NCBI GenBank assembly: GCA_033961575.1
Contig: CM066737.1
Location: forward strand, 65,864,771 to 65,928,770
Direction: 5' to 3'
Source: Aselliscus stoliczkanus
Taxonomy: Eukaryota; Chordata; Mammalia; Chiroptera; Hipposideridae
Length of the DNA: 64,000 nucleotides
Shown here: piece after piece, positions 1 through 9,549 of the stretch
Numbering within the stretch: the first letter of the stretch is position 1
Layout of the letters: each line of letters starts with the position of its first letter
Program-made: the position numbers and the translations under genes
Notes under the pieces: model-generated
What the model saw: only the letters and a program-made list of their open reading frames with translations
Database searches by the model: none
Told to the model about the DNA's origin: nothing

Positions 1-689
1 AATGTGTAAATAGATATTAACAAGCTACGTTCAGCCTGAATATAATAATGGAACAGAGAACATATACTTATGCAAGTAATTTATAGATAGCCTTATGAAG
101 AAAAACAAACATATGCTATGCTAGAATTAATACTTATAAAAATATTCATGGTAGAAAATACATGGTATTATGAATAAATTAAATTCATTATATGAAAAAA
201 GGACATATTTTATTTTAGGGATCTCTCATTATAAAATTAAGTTAACTGACAGATTGGAAAAAAGCTATATAAGTGTGTTACTAAATTCTTAGGTAATGCA
301 TACACATTAAAGGTATACCATTGCGGTTAGTAGAAGTCACCTATAGATTAGGGCTTGGGAAAAAAATACTTCCAAATTGAAAATCTGAATAGTTTACTAA
401 CATAGTATCTTTGTATGAGGTTTTTACAAGCTGTGTTCTGTTTTTATTCTCTCTGTTCTAGACTTTTCTGTATCAGTTTAAGTGATTAATTACTAATCTT
501 TGAAAAGCATTTTAACAACCCTCTAAGTAGATCATTTTAGAATAAAAGCTGTAATTGAATCATATTTGTCCAACATCATGAGTCACAGTTGCCTCCAATC
601 AAGACCAAAATTATTATAACTTTAGGATTTTTCCACCAACTAATTTCTTTCTTAAATCAGTGGAAAAACAAGGAAAATATATGAATAGG
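1..689. other. AT-rich sequence, nothing assigned
   Basis: Very AT-rich, with no long open frame and no repeat I recognise with confidence. If gene order matches other placentals, this lies on the FAM133A side of NAP1L3, but no FAM133A exon could be identified. Confidence 0.5.
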
Positions 690-915
690 CAATCTCAAAT
701 GTAAAATAAACATATGAAAAGACATTCAATCTTGTAATCTAAGAAATACAAATACATAATAATAACAAATTAATTTGGAGATGTTCATCAAAAATGTGAA
801 TAGTGATCACCTCTGAGTGTATTTTCAATTACTTTTAATTTATTTGTATTTCAATGTAGTATCTGACTTTTTTCAATGTATATCATTTCCACAAAATATA
901 AAGTTATTTAAAAAA
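690..915 (+). repeat. Old L1ME-like 3' end fragment
   Basis: Resembles the 3' UTR of ancient L1ME elements: a stretch about agreement with 'gtgatcacctctgagtg' followed by T-rich text and a phrase like 'ttcaatgtagtatctgac'. Highly diverged; assigned by eye. Confidence 0.4.
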
Positions 916-1329
916 CTGCCTCATTAGTTGTTTGCTAAATTATTGCCAATGAATCAGAAAAGAGAATTCAGAAACAAAAGCAAGAGATTTAGTTATTATG
1001 ATAAAGGTGGTAGTTCAAATAAGTGTAACACAGAAAGATTATCAAATAAATAGTACCAAGAAAATTAGCTAGCTAATAAAAAAAATATATACATATTATA
1101 AAAATCTGGATCCCTAACTCACTGTTAACTCCAAAATACTAATTCTTGATAGTACAAAATTTAATATGTATTTTAAATCATTAAAGTACTATAAAAATAT
1201 AAGACCATTCATGAAAAAAGATATCCCTTTTTTGACATAAAAATAATAGGTTACAGAACAATATTTATGGCATAACCCCACTGATTTAAATTATTGTTTA
1301 CATAGCATATGTTTTCATTAAAAGTATGA

Positions 1330-1436
1330 AACGAAAGGATACACACCCAGTAAATTTTATTCACCTTTATTCCCATCCTCTACCACACGTGCCTGGCACG
1401 TGGCAGGCACAAAAAATATATTAACTGAATTCCTAA
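1330..1436 (+). repeat. L2-like 3' tail
   Basis: The phrase 'gtgcctggcacgtggcagg' followed by an AATATATTAACTGAATTC-like ending matches the 'GTGCCTGGCACATAGTAGG...AATAAATATTTGTTGAATG' tail of L2. Two CACGTG E-boxes (1386-1391 and 1397-1402) fall inside it. Confidence 0.45.
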
Positions 1437-1484
1437 ATAATGAGCTCTTGTTCGTTCTTGGTGGGGCTGTAAATTGAGATAGGT

Positions 1485-2015
1485 TTTCAGGAGAGAAGTT
1501 GGCAACAAGTATCAAAGAATAAAATGAGCGTACAATTTATTCCAGCACTCCCATTTCTAGGCATTATTCAAGAGTGTATATAGTAGTTATCCAGAACTAA
1601 CTTTTTTATAACTGGAAAAAATATGTGTATGTTGGTGGACAGATGGTTTGGGAAGTAGCTGCGTTACAACAGGAATCTGGTTAAATGAATTAAGGCAAAT
1701 ATTTCCATTGAATATGCATCTATTTTAAAATAAGACATTGATCATTTACCATGAAAATATATCCATAACGAATTGATAAATGAGCAGGTTACAAAACATA
1801 ATATGATGTCACACAGATAAAACAGTATATATAGATAGGCAGGCGGGTATATGTATAAAGAAATTTCTGGAAGGAAATGCATGAAAACACTAACAATGTT
1901 TATCATTTGGTGTTAAGATTGTGTATTTTTATTATCATTGGAATTTTCTAAGTTGTATTTTTTCATTACAATGCTTATATCCTTTGACAATCAGAAATAA
2001 AAGTAAATTCATTTA
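1485..2015 (+). repeat. Old L1M/L1ME fragment
   Basis: Diverged L1 ORF2-end and 3' UTR text. The order is typical of L1M elements in the + direction: 'ccagcactcccatttctagg', an 'agttatccagaactaac' stretch, then a long AT-rich 3' UTR with 'aaatttctggaaggaaatgc'. No coding capacity remains. Confidence 0.5.
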
Positions 2016-2767
2016 CAAGATAGAAAATAAATGTGCTTCCTAACTTTTAAAAAATGTGACAAAGCACAAATCCTATAATGAAAAAGTAACATAAAGGTTC
2101 ATCTAACTTTCATATTTTTACTCATTTGAAATGAATAATTCATCATATTTTATATTTTGATTTACTACTTGTATTCTATGAGCACGTTTAGATAGTGAAT
2201 GTAATTACTTATTTTCTACATTAGTATATCAAATCACCTCTGTGGATTTTTCTGCTTTCACAGAAATAACAAGATATCTTCCAATTAAGTCTTTAAAAGA
2301 TTTTTACCCTGTGGACTTATTCATATACAGATACGTAATTCTTGTCATTCATAAAAATGGGCTAAATATGTTCCTTACCTTTCAATGAAAAGTAAACACT
2401 GGTCTTTTTGGTTGTACCAAAGGAGTTGTTCTCTAGCAGAAAAGAATCCTGTAAATAAAAATAACAGATACCTGTTTTTAAACTTCATTTTGCAGAAGTT
2501 TATTCACATATTAATGGACTTACTTCTAAATCATACTTTAGTACGGTTAGAATTTCAAAATGTTTGAAGCAAATGGGTAGCAGATGACACTGTAAAGTAT
2601 ACTCTGACAGATGATGCACTTTGCCTAGCGCAAATTCCCCCTCCCAACCTGCTGTTCCTGGAATTGAAAACTGCTGCACAAAAGTATAGAGCAAACCCTC
2701 TACTTTTAAATATTACCTTACATTTGAATGCCCTTTTATCTTTATCTACAAGGTTGTTGTAAGCATT
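2016..2767. other. Unassigned upstream flank
   Basis: Contains only short chance open frames on both strands. No repeat was recognised. It lies 1-1.8 kb upstream of the NAP1L3 start and could hold regulatory sequence, but no specific site is claimed. Confidence 0.4.
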
Positions 2768-2985
2768 GAGAAGGGCTACGTGGCAAGTTAGCAGCAAGGC
2801 TGGGGTATATTTTATGCCACCTTAAAAACAGAAATATAGTAAAAATGGTGTAATTTGACTCACGGCAACAGGGGTTCACAAACCTTGTAGATGGATTAAA
2901 GCAGGCTTGCCAAACATCACAGACAGCAGTTATTAAAACTGCTACGTGGAATGCAATATGCCTGCAGTTTAGCCCCTCCCCCCTC
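2768..2985. repeat. Segment with a diverged second copy at 11072-11290
   Basis: Several blocks recur in the same order and orientation about 8.3 kb downstream: 'gctgggg', 'ctcac(g/t)gc', 'cttgcca(a/g)acatcacag', 'ttaaaact', 'tggaatg' and 'tagcccct'. This is either an unrecognised ancient interspersed repeat or a duplicated piece of the NAP1L3 5' flank. Confidence 0.5.
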
Positions 2986-3299
2986 TGCCAATAATCGACT
3001 CCCCCTTTTCTTCAGTGTAAAAATACATTCTCAAAGAATATTTAGATAGAGATTTCAAAACAAAAAAATCCCCAATCATACTACCCAAGGATGCCATTTT
3101 AAGTATTTTCATCCAAGTTTTTAAAAACAGGTTTTTGTGAAGAGGCCCCTGACAAACCAAACGGGAATTCAGGATGAGCAGACGGGAGAAGGATACTCCT
3201 CTTCCCTTGTTACGAACTATCGCTAGTATTTTTACCTCATATCTAAGCTTTTTTTGTTTTTGTTTTTTAGTTATAAAACTATAAAGATAGAATTTTGTA

Positions 3300-3835
3300 G
3301 GGATAAAACGTCTTCCAGGGGTGTGTGCCTCAGCTACCAAGAAGCAAGGCGGGCGGAGCCTGGCCGCCGCCACCTCCCCTCCCCCCACCCCACCCCCGCA
3401 TAGCGTTTGGGCATTCATTGGACTTAGCGATTGTCAATCAAGCCTGCCCAACAAATGAGGTGCAAGCTAAAGGCACACTGGGAACTAAATTAAGGGGAGG
3501 TAGGGCTGGAAGGGGAGGGGGCTTGCGCTCTAAACGGTGGCGAGATCTCGGGGTCTCACACTGCACCACTCCGCTGCCGCACGCCTCTGCCTGCCATAGC
3601 GGCAGCCCGGAGAGGCTTGCCGCCGCCGCCACCGCCGCTCGGGTCCAGGCCTCCACCGCCACCTCTGCCCGAACGCCGCAGCCCCGCCCAGCCCGGCGCT
3701 ACTGCTGCGTTCGCCGCTGCCACCTCCTCATCCCGAGCCTCGGCCACCCAAGCATCCGTGAGTCATTTTCTGCCCATCTCTGGGCGCGCGGTCTCAGCGG
3801 TAGTCTCTACCTTAAGAGGTTTGCGGGCTTGCACA
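3300..3835 (+). promoter_or_regulatory. NAP1L3: NAP1L3 GC-rich promoter and 5' UTR
   Basis: Sharply GC- and CpG-richer than the AT-rich surroundings, with C-rich and GGGGAGGGGG-like Sp/KLF-type stretches, and an inverted CCAAT box (ATTGG, 3417-3421). No TATA box is evident, so a CpG-island promoter is likely. The transcription start cannot be fixed from sequence; somewhere about 3500-3650 would give an mRNA of roughly 2.5 kb. In human, NAP1L3 and FAM133A lie head to head across such an island, so this promoter may also fire leftward; that is inference from known gene order. A GTGAGT at 3758-3763 looks like a splice donor but no intron is known or needed. Confidence 0.75.
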
Positions 3836-5251
3836 ATGGCAGAAGCGGATCTTAACATGGTCTCGGAACCTGCCGCCCCAGGCGTTGCTGAAGAGATGTT
3901 GGCTAGCTCGTCAAGCGATTCTGAGGAAGAATCTGACAGCAGGAGCTCTAGCAGCGCTAGTAGCAGCAGTGACAGCAGCAGTAGCCGCAGCTGCTTATAT
4001 AGAAAGAAGAGGGTACCTGGGCCTTCCAGAAGGGCGCGGCGGGCTCCGTCGGGTAAAAATTTCGTAGATGGGCTGCCTCGGGCAGTTCGAAATCGTGTGC
4101 AGGCGCTCAGAAATATTCAAGATGAATGTGACAAGGTAGACGCCCTATTCTTAAAGGCACTTCACGATCTCGAAAGAAAATATGCCGAACTCAGTAAGCC
4201 TCTGTATGATCGGCGGTTTCAAATCATCAATGCAGAATATGAACCTACAGATGAAGAATGTGAATGGAATTCAGAGGATGAGGTGTTCAGCAGTGATGAG
4301 GAGGCACAGGAAGACAGCCCTAGTGAAATGCCTGCTTTAGAGGGAGAGGAAGAAGACGACCCTAAAGAAAAACCTGAGGTAAAGGCTGAAGAAAATGAGG
4401 TTCCTAAAGAAATTCCTGAGGCAAAGGCTGAAGAAAGAGCAGAATGTAAAGATTACCTGGAGGCAAAGCCTGAAGTAAATGAAGAGCCTAAAGAGCTCCC
4501 CCAGGCAAAGGCAGAAGATAAAGAACAGCCTAAAGCAACAGAGGCTAAGACAAGTACTGCTGTAAAAGAGGCTCCTGAAAGAGTTCCTGAGGTCAGGCCT
4601 AAAGAAAGAGTGAATTTGAAAAGAGCTCATAAGGGAAAGCCTAAAAAAGAAGATCCTAAAGGCATCCCTGACTATTGGCTAACTGTTTTAAAGAATGTTA
4701 ACAAGCTGGGGCCCATGATTCAAAAATATGATGAGCCCATTCTGAAGTTCCTGTCAGATATTAGCCTGAAGTTCTCAAACCCTGGCCAGCCTATAAGTTA
4801 CACATTTGAATTTTATTTTCTGCCCAACCCATACTTCAGAAATGAGGTGCTGACCAAGACATATATAATAAAGTCAAAACCAGATCATGATGATCCTTTC
4901 TTTGCTTGGGGATGGGAAATTCAAAATTGCAAAGGCTGTAAGATAAATTGGAGAAGAGGAAAGGACATTATGGTGACAACCACTCAGAGTCTCACAACTG
5001 CTACTGGGGACATTGAAATGCAGCCCAGAGTGGTTCCTAATGCATCATTCTTCAATTTCTTTAGCCCTCCTGAGTTTCCTAAGATTGGAAAGCTGGATCC
5101 AAGAGAAGATGCTATCCTTCATGAGGACTTTGAAATTGGTAAAATTTTACATGATAATGTCATTCTGAAATCAGTCTATTACTATACAAGAGAAGTTAAA
5201 GATACCTATGATGATGGTAAAGATTATGGAAACCGGAAATATCAAAACTAA
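3836..5251 (+). CDS. NAP1L3: Nucleosome assembly protein 1-like 3 (NAP family histone chaperone)
   Basis: Single-exon CDS of 471 codons. The start is the first in-frame ATG with a good Kozak context (A at -3, G at +4); it opens MAEADLNMVSEP as in other mammals. Residues 23-51 are a Ser/Asp/Glu-rich low-complexity run; 56-70 are a basic, NLS-like patch (RKKRV, RRARR). Residues 82-138 form the NAP dimerisation helix (RNRVQALRNIQ, DLERKYAELSKPLYDRR). About 140-240 is an acidic insert of imperfect Pro-Lys-Glu-Ala repeats. The NAP earmuff domain resumes at 277-455 (GIPDYWLTVLKN, YTFEFYFLPNPYF, DDPFFAWGWEI, FFNFFSPPEFP). Family members bind H2A-H2B and H3-H4 and act in nucleosome assembly; NAP1L3 is mainly expressed in brain. 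The human protein is about 500 residues as I recall, so this copy seems shortened in its Ser and acidic repeats. Unlike NAP1L1 it lacks a long acidic tail. The frame is intact, arguing for a functional gene. It is an ancient intronless (retrogene-like) locus. Confidence 0.96.
   Translation: MAEADLNMVSEPAAPGVAEEMLASSSSDSEEESDSRSSSSASSSSDSSSSRSCLYRKKRVPGPSRRARRAPSGKNFVDGLPRAVRNRVQALRNIQDECDKVDALFLKALHDLERKYAELSKPLYDRRFQIINAEYEPTDEECEWNSEDEVFSSDEEAQEDSPSEMPALEGEEEDDPKEKPEVKAEENEVPKEIPEAKAEERAECKDYLEAKPEVNEEPKELPQAKAEDKEQPKATEAKTSTAVKEAPERVPEVRPKERVNLKRAHKGKPKKEDPKGIPDYWLTVLKNVNKLGPMIQKYDEPILKFLSDISLKFSNPGQPISYTFEFYFLPNPYFRNEVLTKTYIIKSKPDHDDPFFAWGWEIQNCKGCKINWRRGKDIMVTTTQSLTTATGDIEMQPRVVPNASFFNFFSPPEFPKIGKLDPREDAILHEDFEIGKILHDNVILKSVYYYTREVKDTYDDGKDYGNRKYQN
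4358..4555 (+). repeat. NAP1L3: Coding repeat array in the NAP1L3 acidic insert
   Basis: Encodes about four to five imperfect 13-15 residue units of the type PK-E-x-PE-(V/A)-KAEE (residues 175-240), with matching repeats in the DNA (CCTAAAGAAA..., GCAAAGGCTGAAG...). Such a coding minisatellite expands and contracts easily and probably explains length differences between species. Confidence 0.8.
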
Positions 5252-6105
5252 AAACCAGCTGCCTGAAAAGAATTTTCAGGAACTCAAAACTTCAAACAGA
5301 AATGAAGCAGGTTTATACACCTTTGGAAAAACAAAAACCTGTCGTATAACTTCAACTCTAGTATTCCTTATGGTCTTGTGTTTTTGTATTTTCTTGGTAC
5401 TCTATTGTCTTAAAGTGTCTTAAGTATCAGTTTATTCTATATAGCCTGTTGTGGAGTAATATTCTTTAAAACCTATAAACTGCTGTCCGTTATCTAAAGC
5501 ATATTACTTTGGTGCTACAGAGTTTTGATTTTTGTGAAGTCCTTTTGTCATGTTCTTATTAGAATGTAACTGTGAAAACTGTTAGAATTGTTATCCCAAA
5601 CAAATATTTGCTTAAACAAAACAAGTTACTAAAGTACCAATACAAGTGTTTTTGTTTGTTTGTTTTTCCAACCCAGAAGACTAGGGCTTTAAATCGCTTG
5701 CACTAGCTGTGCCTTCATTACTTTGCTATAGAAATACAGTACTTGTATTAACTAGAACAGTATATTGTGAAATTTGCTTGAAAAAAGATTAACATACTTT
5801 TAAGAATGCATATCAGTATCATATATGATATGACTGTGAGCTTGTTTATGTGACAGTGGTCTATAAATTTAATCATACTGAAGTTATTATTTACCACGGA
5901 AGTGTTAATATGACATAGCATTTATAAAAAGTTTCCTCATCTTATAGTGTGTAATTGTAAACTGAATTACTAACCACATTTTTTGTACTGTGTTCTACTT
6001 TGCCTTTCACTGAAAATGATCACTACATCATTTGATACTTTTTCATGTACTTCAGTTGCAACCTAAAATAAATAAATGTCAAATAAAATGTATTATGCTA
6101 TAAAA
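5252..6105 (+). other. NAP1L3: NAP1L3 3' UTR
   Basis: AT-rich, with many TTTTGT and ATTTA-like elements typical of neuronal 3' UTRs and no interrupting repeat. It runs from the TAA at 5249-5251 to the polyA signal cluster. The end is inferred from the signals. Confidence 0.7.
6067..6087 (+). terminator. NAP1L3: Clustered polyadenylation signals of NAP1L3
   Basis: Three AATAAA hexamers occur within 21 bases (6067-6072, 6071-6076, 6082-6087), followed by AT-rich text. Cleavage is expected at about 6095-6115. Confidence 0.75.
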
Positions 6106-6239
6106 ATCCAGCATTTTCTCTTAATTATAAAAAGTAGTGCTTATTGTAGAAAAATTAGAAAATAGGAAAAGGGAACTCTTTAAAAAGTATAACTACTATA
6201 ACATTCTGCTATATTTTCCAAATCTCAGCTCTTCTTTGG

Positions 6240-6498
6240 AGGATACACATTCAAGTGATTAGAGAGAAGGGACAGGATAGGAGACCAGAGAAGAGGGAGC
6301 AGAAAGGCAGATAGGAGGGGGAGGGAACAGGGAAGAAGGTGGAAGAAGGGAGACAGAAGAGGGAGGTAAGGAGTGGGGAAGGGAAAGGAAATGGGAGAAG
6401 GGTTTAAGGAGAAGCATGGGAGGGAGTAGGGCAGGAAGGCCAAGAGTGGAAAGGATGGGAGGGGGTGGGAAGAGGAAAAAGGGGAGGTGGAAGGCAGG
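6240..6498. repeat. Polypurine (GA-rich) tract
   Basis: About 250 bases almost entirely A and G on the + strand, made of irregular GGGAGG, GGAAG and GAGAAG units, starting about 150 bases after the NAP1L3 polyA signals. This is low-complexity sequence with potential for triplex (H-DNA) or R-loop formation. Confidence 0.85.
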
Positions 6499-6499
6499 A

Positions 6500-7160
6500 G
6501 TGCTTCACACAGAAAGGACTTCCATATAAACTGTTGCTTTCACTTCCAAGAGCAGGACGGGTAAATGACCCAGGCCCAAGCTCCACCTCAATTAGGCGGT
6601 CACACTCCCAAGTGTGGCTTTTTTCTTATAGGTAACAGCATCCTCTCACCACTTCTGCACTGTGCAGCTGGTTACCAGGTAATTAGATCCTAATATTTTG
6701 ATTTGAAATTCGTGTGAGGAGGAGGGTCTTTAAACTCAGTTTACCAGAGTACTTTTGCATTGGACACAAAGGCACAAACAAAATAAATAATAAAGGGGCA
6801 TTTTATTTCACATTTGCCATTTCCCTGTCCACATATATTTTCCGTCAAGACCTTACAGGAAATTGATGTGGTAGGAGTAAGACAGGACTTGGGAATTTCT
6901 GGGTCTCTAGGCAATAAAATTACATAATAGTTTTCCCGAATCCCACCATATGTAGTTTAGTTATCGTGCTTTTTTTTTCTGCTTAACAACACTCCCCCAT
7001 ATCTATAAATGTAAAAATATTACAAGCCATGATATACTATATTTAACCTATCACGTATGTTTGGATATTTAGGTTGCTTTTAATGATACCATTGCTTTCA
7101 ATGATACCATTGCAAGTTTTGAAAGTGCTTTTGTTTTATTTCTGAGGCATTTTTTACTTT
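6500..7160. other. Unassigned intergenic sequence
   Basis: No gene and no confidently named repeat. Includes an imperfect tandem of 'ttaatgataccattgc'-like text near 7080-7110. Confidence 0.4.
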
Positions 7161-7162
7161 AT

Positions 7163-7305
7163 TCTTTTTTTATTAAATTTATTGGGGTGACATTGATTAG
7201 TAAAATATAGGCTTCAGGTGTACAATTATATAATACATCATCTATATATTGCATTGTGTGTTCACACAGAGAGTCAGTTCTTCCATCACCATATATTTTT
7301 AATTA
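7163..7305 (-). repeat. L1 3' end, type B
   Basis: Reads in reverse as an L1 3' terminus ending in AATAAATTTAAT plus A-tail. The same text recurs at 10554-11071, 22580-22738 and 52491-52925 (key words 'ggggtgacatt', 'caggtgtacaatt', 'tgtgttcac'). Confidence 0.75.
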
Positions 7306-7324
7306 ATTAATTTAATTTTTAAAA

Positions 7325-7912
7325 ATCTTTTATTGTGAAATAAACATTTTTTAAATTAGTTTCAGGTGTACAACACAATGCAATAGTTATACTTTTTACC
7401 CCTCAAACTGACAACCCCCCTTCCCCAGTTCGCCACCCCACTCCTCCCTGCAATATCATACATATCTATTACAATTCCTTTGACTCCCTTCCACAGTACA
7501 CTCAACATCCTGTGACTATCTATATATTCAATTACAGTTGGCATACAATATTATACAACATCAGCTTCAGGTGTACAGTGCAGTGATCAAGTCTCTACTC
7601 CATCCATGAAGTGGTCTTCCTAACAAGACATGTGACTATCTGACACGCCACAAAATTTTTACATTATTATATTTCCCAAACTGTGTTTCATATCCCTGTG
7701 GCAATATTGTAGTTGTCTATTTATGCTGTCTAATGCCTTCCCCTTCTCCCTTATCCCCATCCCCTCCCACCTAGTTACCCTCAGTTTTTCCTCTATATCT
7801 ATGAGTCTGTTTACTCTGCTCATTCATTCAGTTTTTCACATTCCACATATAAGTGAGATCATATGGTATTTGTCTTTCTCTGACTGACTTATTTCACTTG
7901 ACATAATAGGCT
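7325..7912 (-). repeat. L1 3' end, type A
   Basis: In reverse, runs from the last ORF2-proximal text ('agtgaaataagtcagtcag', 'tccacatataagtgagatc') through a G-rich 3' UTR to 'caactgtaattgaa' and 'gtacacctgaaac'. The same type is at 15451-16111, 48381-49237 and the left part of the copy at 61250. It abuts the L1-derived element on its right without an obvious TSD. Confidence 0.8.
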
Positions 7913-8059
7913 CTTCACAACATTATCAATTACATTCCCAGAACTGCCCCCCATATCCCTGCGGCAACATTGTAGTCACCCACCTACGCTGTCCAAAACC
8001 TTCTCCTCTCCCTCATCTCCACTCCCTCCCAGCCAGCAACCATCAGTTTTTCCTTTATA

Positions 8060-8649
8060 TCTGCTTGATATGATTTCAATCTTCTTAAATTTACTGAGAC
8101 TTGTTTTGTGGCCTAACGTGGTCTACCTTGGAAAATGTCCCATGTGCACATGAGAAGAATGTATATTCTGTTTTTTCAGGGTGAAATGCTCTAAAAATAT
8201 TGACAAAGTTCAGCTGGTCTAGTGTCATTTAAGGCCCCTCTTTCTGTGTTGATTTTCTGTCTAAAGGCTCTGTCCATTGGTGACAATGGGGTGTTGAAGT
8301 ACCCTACTATGGTAGCGTTACTGTTGATCTCTGTCTTTATGTCTGTCAAAATCTGTTACATGTAATTAGGAGTTCCTATGTTGGGTGCATAGATGTTTAT
8401 TAGGGTTATAGTGCCCTTCTTTGTCTTTTACTGTAGACATTTTTAAGTCTATTTTGTCCAAAATAAGTACTGCTACTCCAGCTTTTTTTTTTCTCATTTC
8501 CATTTGCATGAAATATCTTATTCCATCTGTAAACAGCATATACATGTGTCCTATTTTCTTATCCACTCAGCCACTCTCTGTCTTTTGATTGGAGCATTTA
8601 GCCCATTCACATTTAAAATGATTATTGATAGGTACATATGTATTGCCAT
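8060..8649 (-). pseudogene. L1 ORF2 endonuclease N-terminal remnant
   Basis: Starts at an ATG (8649, minus strand). Recognisable pieces of the L1 AP-endonuclease include KKAGVAVLI and KDKEGHYN, plus a PMDR..RQKIN-like stretch. The fragment stops just before the catalytic SDH motif, where the sequence switches to L1 3' UTR. Interrupted by frameshifts and small deletions; no enzyme can be made. Confidence 0.8.
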
Positions 8650-8734
8650 TTTGTTATTTGTAATCCTGGTCTCTCTGGGTTAGCTTGTTTACCCGTTTCT
8701 TTTGTTTAAAAAAGTCCTTTGAACATTTCTTGCA

Positions 8735-9549
8735 ATGCTGGCTTATTCTTTTCTGAGAAGCTCTTTATCTCTCCTTCAATTTTAAGTGATAGCACTGCGG
8801 GGTAGAGCAATCTTGATTGTAGGCCTTTATTTTGTGTCACATTGAATATCTCCTGCCACTCCCTCTGGCCTTCAGAGTTTCTGTAGACAAGTCAGCTGTT
8901 AGTCTAATAGGAGTTCCTTTGTATGTAACCTGCTGTCTTTCTCTTGCTGCTTTTAGGATTCTGTCTCTGTCTTTAACCTTTGCCATTTTAACTATGATGT
9001 GTCTTGGTGTGGACCTGTTTGGGTTCAGCTTGTTTGGAACCCTCTGCACTTCCTGGGCATGTATGTTGATTTCCTTCACCAGGGTAGGGAAGTTTTCAGT
9101 CATTATTTTTTCAAATATATTCTCGACTCCTTGCTTCTTGTCTTCTCCTTCTGGTATTCCTATGAGTTGAGGGTGGTTGCACTTCACCTTGTCACATAGG
9201 GCTCTTAAACTATTTTCATTGTTTTTTATTCTTTGGTCTTTTTGTTGTTTCAACTGGGTGATTTCTGCTATTTTGTCTTCCAAATCGCTGATCTGCTCCT
9301 CTGCTTCATCTACTCTACTGGTGATCCTTCGAGTGTGTTCTTCATTTCAGTTATTGTATTCTTTAGTTCTAACTCTTTTTTTGTGATTTCTCTATCCTTC
9401 CTTATGTCCTCACTAAGTTTGTTAAACATTCTTGTCATCAGTGTTCTAAACTCTGACTCTGAAAAGTTGGATCCCTCTGTTTCATTTAATTCCATTACTA
9501 GAGATTTCTTCTGATCTTTTACTTGTGACATGTTTCTTTGTTTCCTCAT
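8735..9549 (-). pseudogene. L1 ORF1 (nucleic-acid chaperone) relic, copy 1
   Basis: The N-terminal part opens MRKQRNMSQVKDQKK and includes the coiled-coil region (TRMFNKLSEDIRKDREITKK). The second part contains the RRM-type IIGIPEGE motif and the C-terminal domain (PRHIIVKMAKVKDRDRIL, ARERQQVTYKGTPIRL). The two parts are in different frames: one base is missing near 9325-9329, giving a premature stop after LEGSPVE. The same lesion occurs in copy 2. Confidence 0.88.

Noticed and set aside
2969..3418. 149-residue minus-strand open frame read as a FAM133A exon
   Set aside because: It has no Lys/Ser-rich FAM133-like sequence and overlaps low-complexity C-rich promoter text; only the head-to-head arrangement is inferred.
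3758..3763. GTGAGT as a 5' splice donor in the NAP1L3 5' UTR
   Set aside because: NAP1L3 is intronless as known, and no matching acceptor is needed between it and the ATG 70 bases later.
3617..3835. N-terminal extension of NAP1L3 by 73 codons (open frame upstream of the ATG)
   Set aside because: The frame begins at TTG, not ATG, and contains no ATG before 3836. The upstream text is GC-rich Pro-coding 5' UTR unlike NAP1L3 proteins.
8832..9514. Plus-strand open frames of 66-112 residues over the L1 ORF1 region
   Set aside because: They are antisense shadows of the minus-strand L1 ORF1; hydrophobic composition comes from reverse-complementing Lys/Glu codons.
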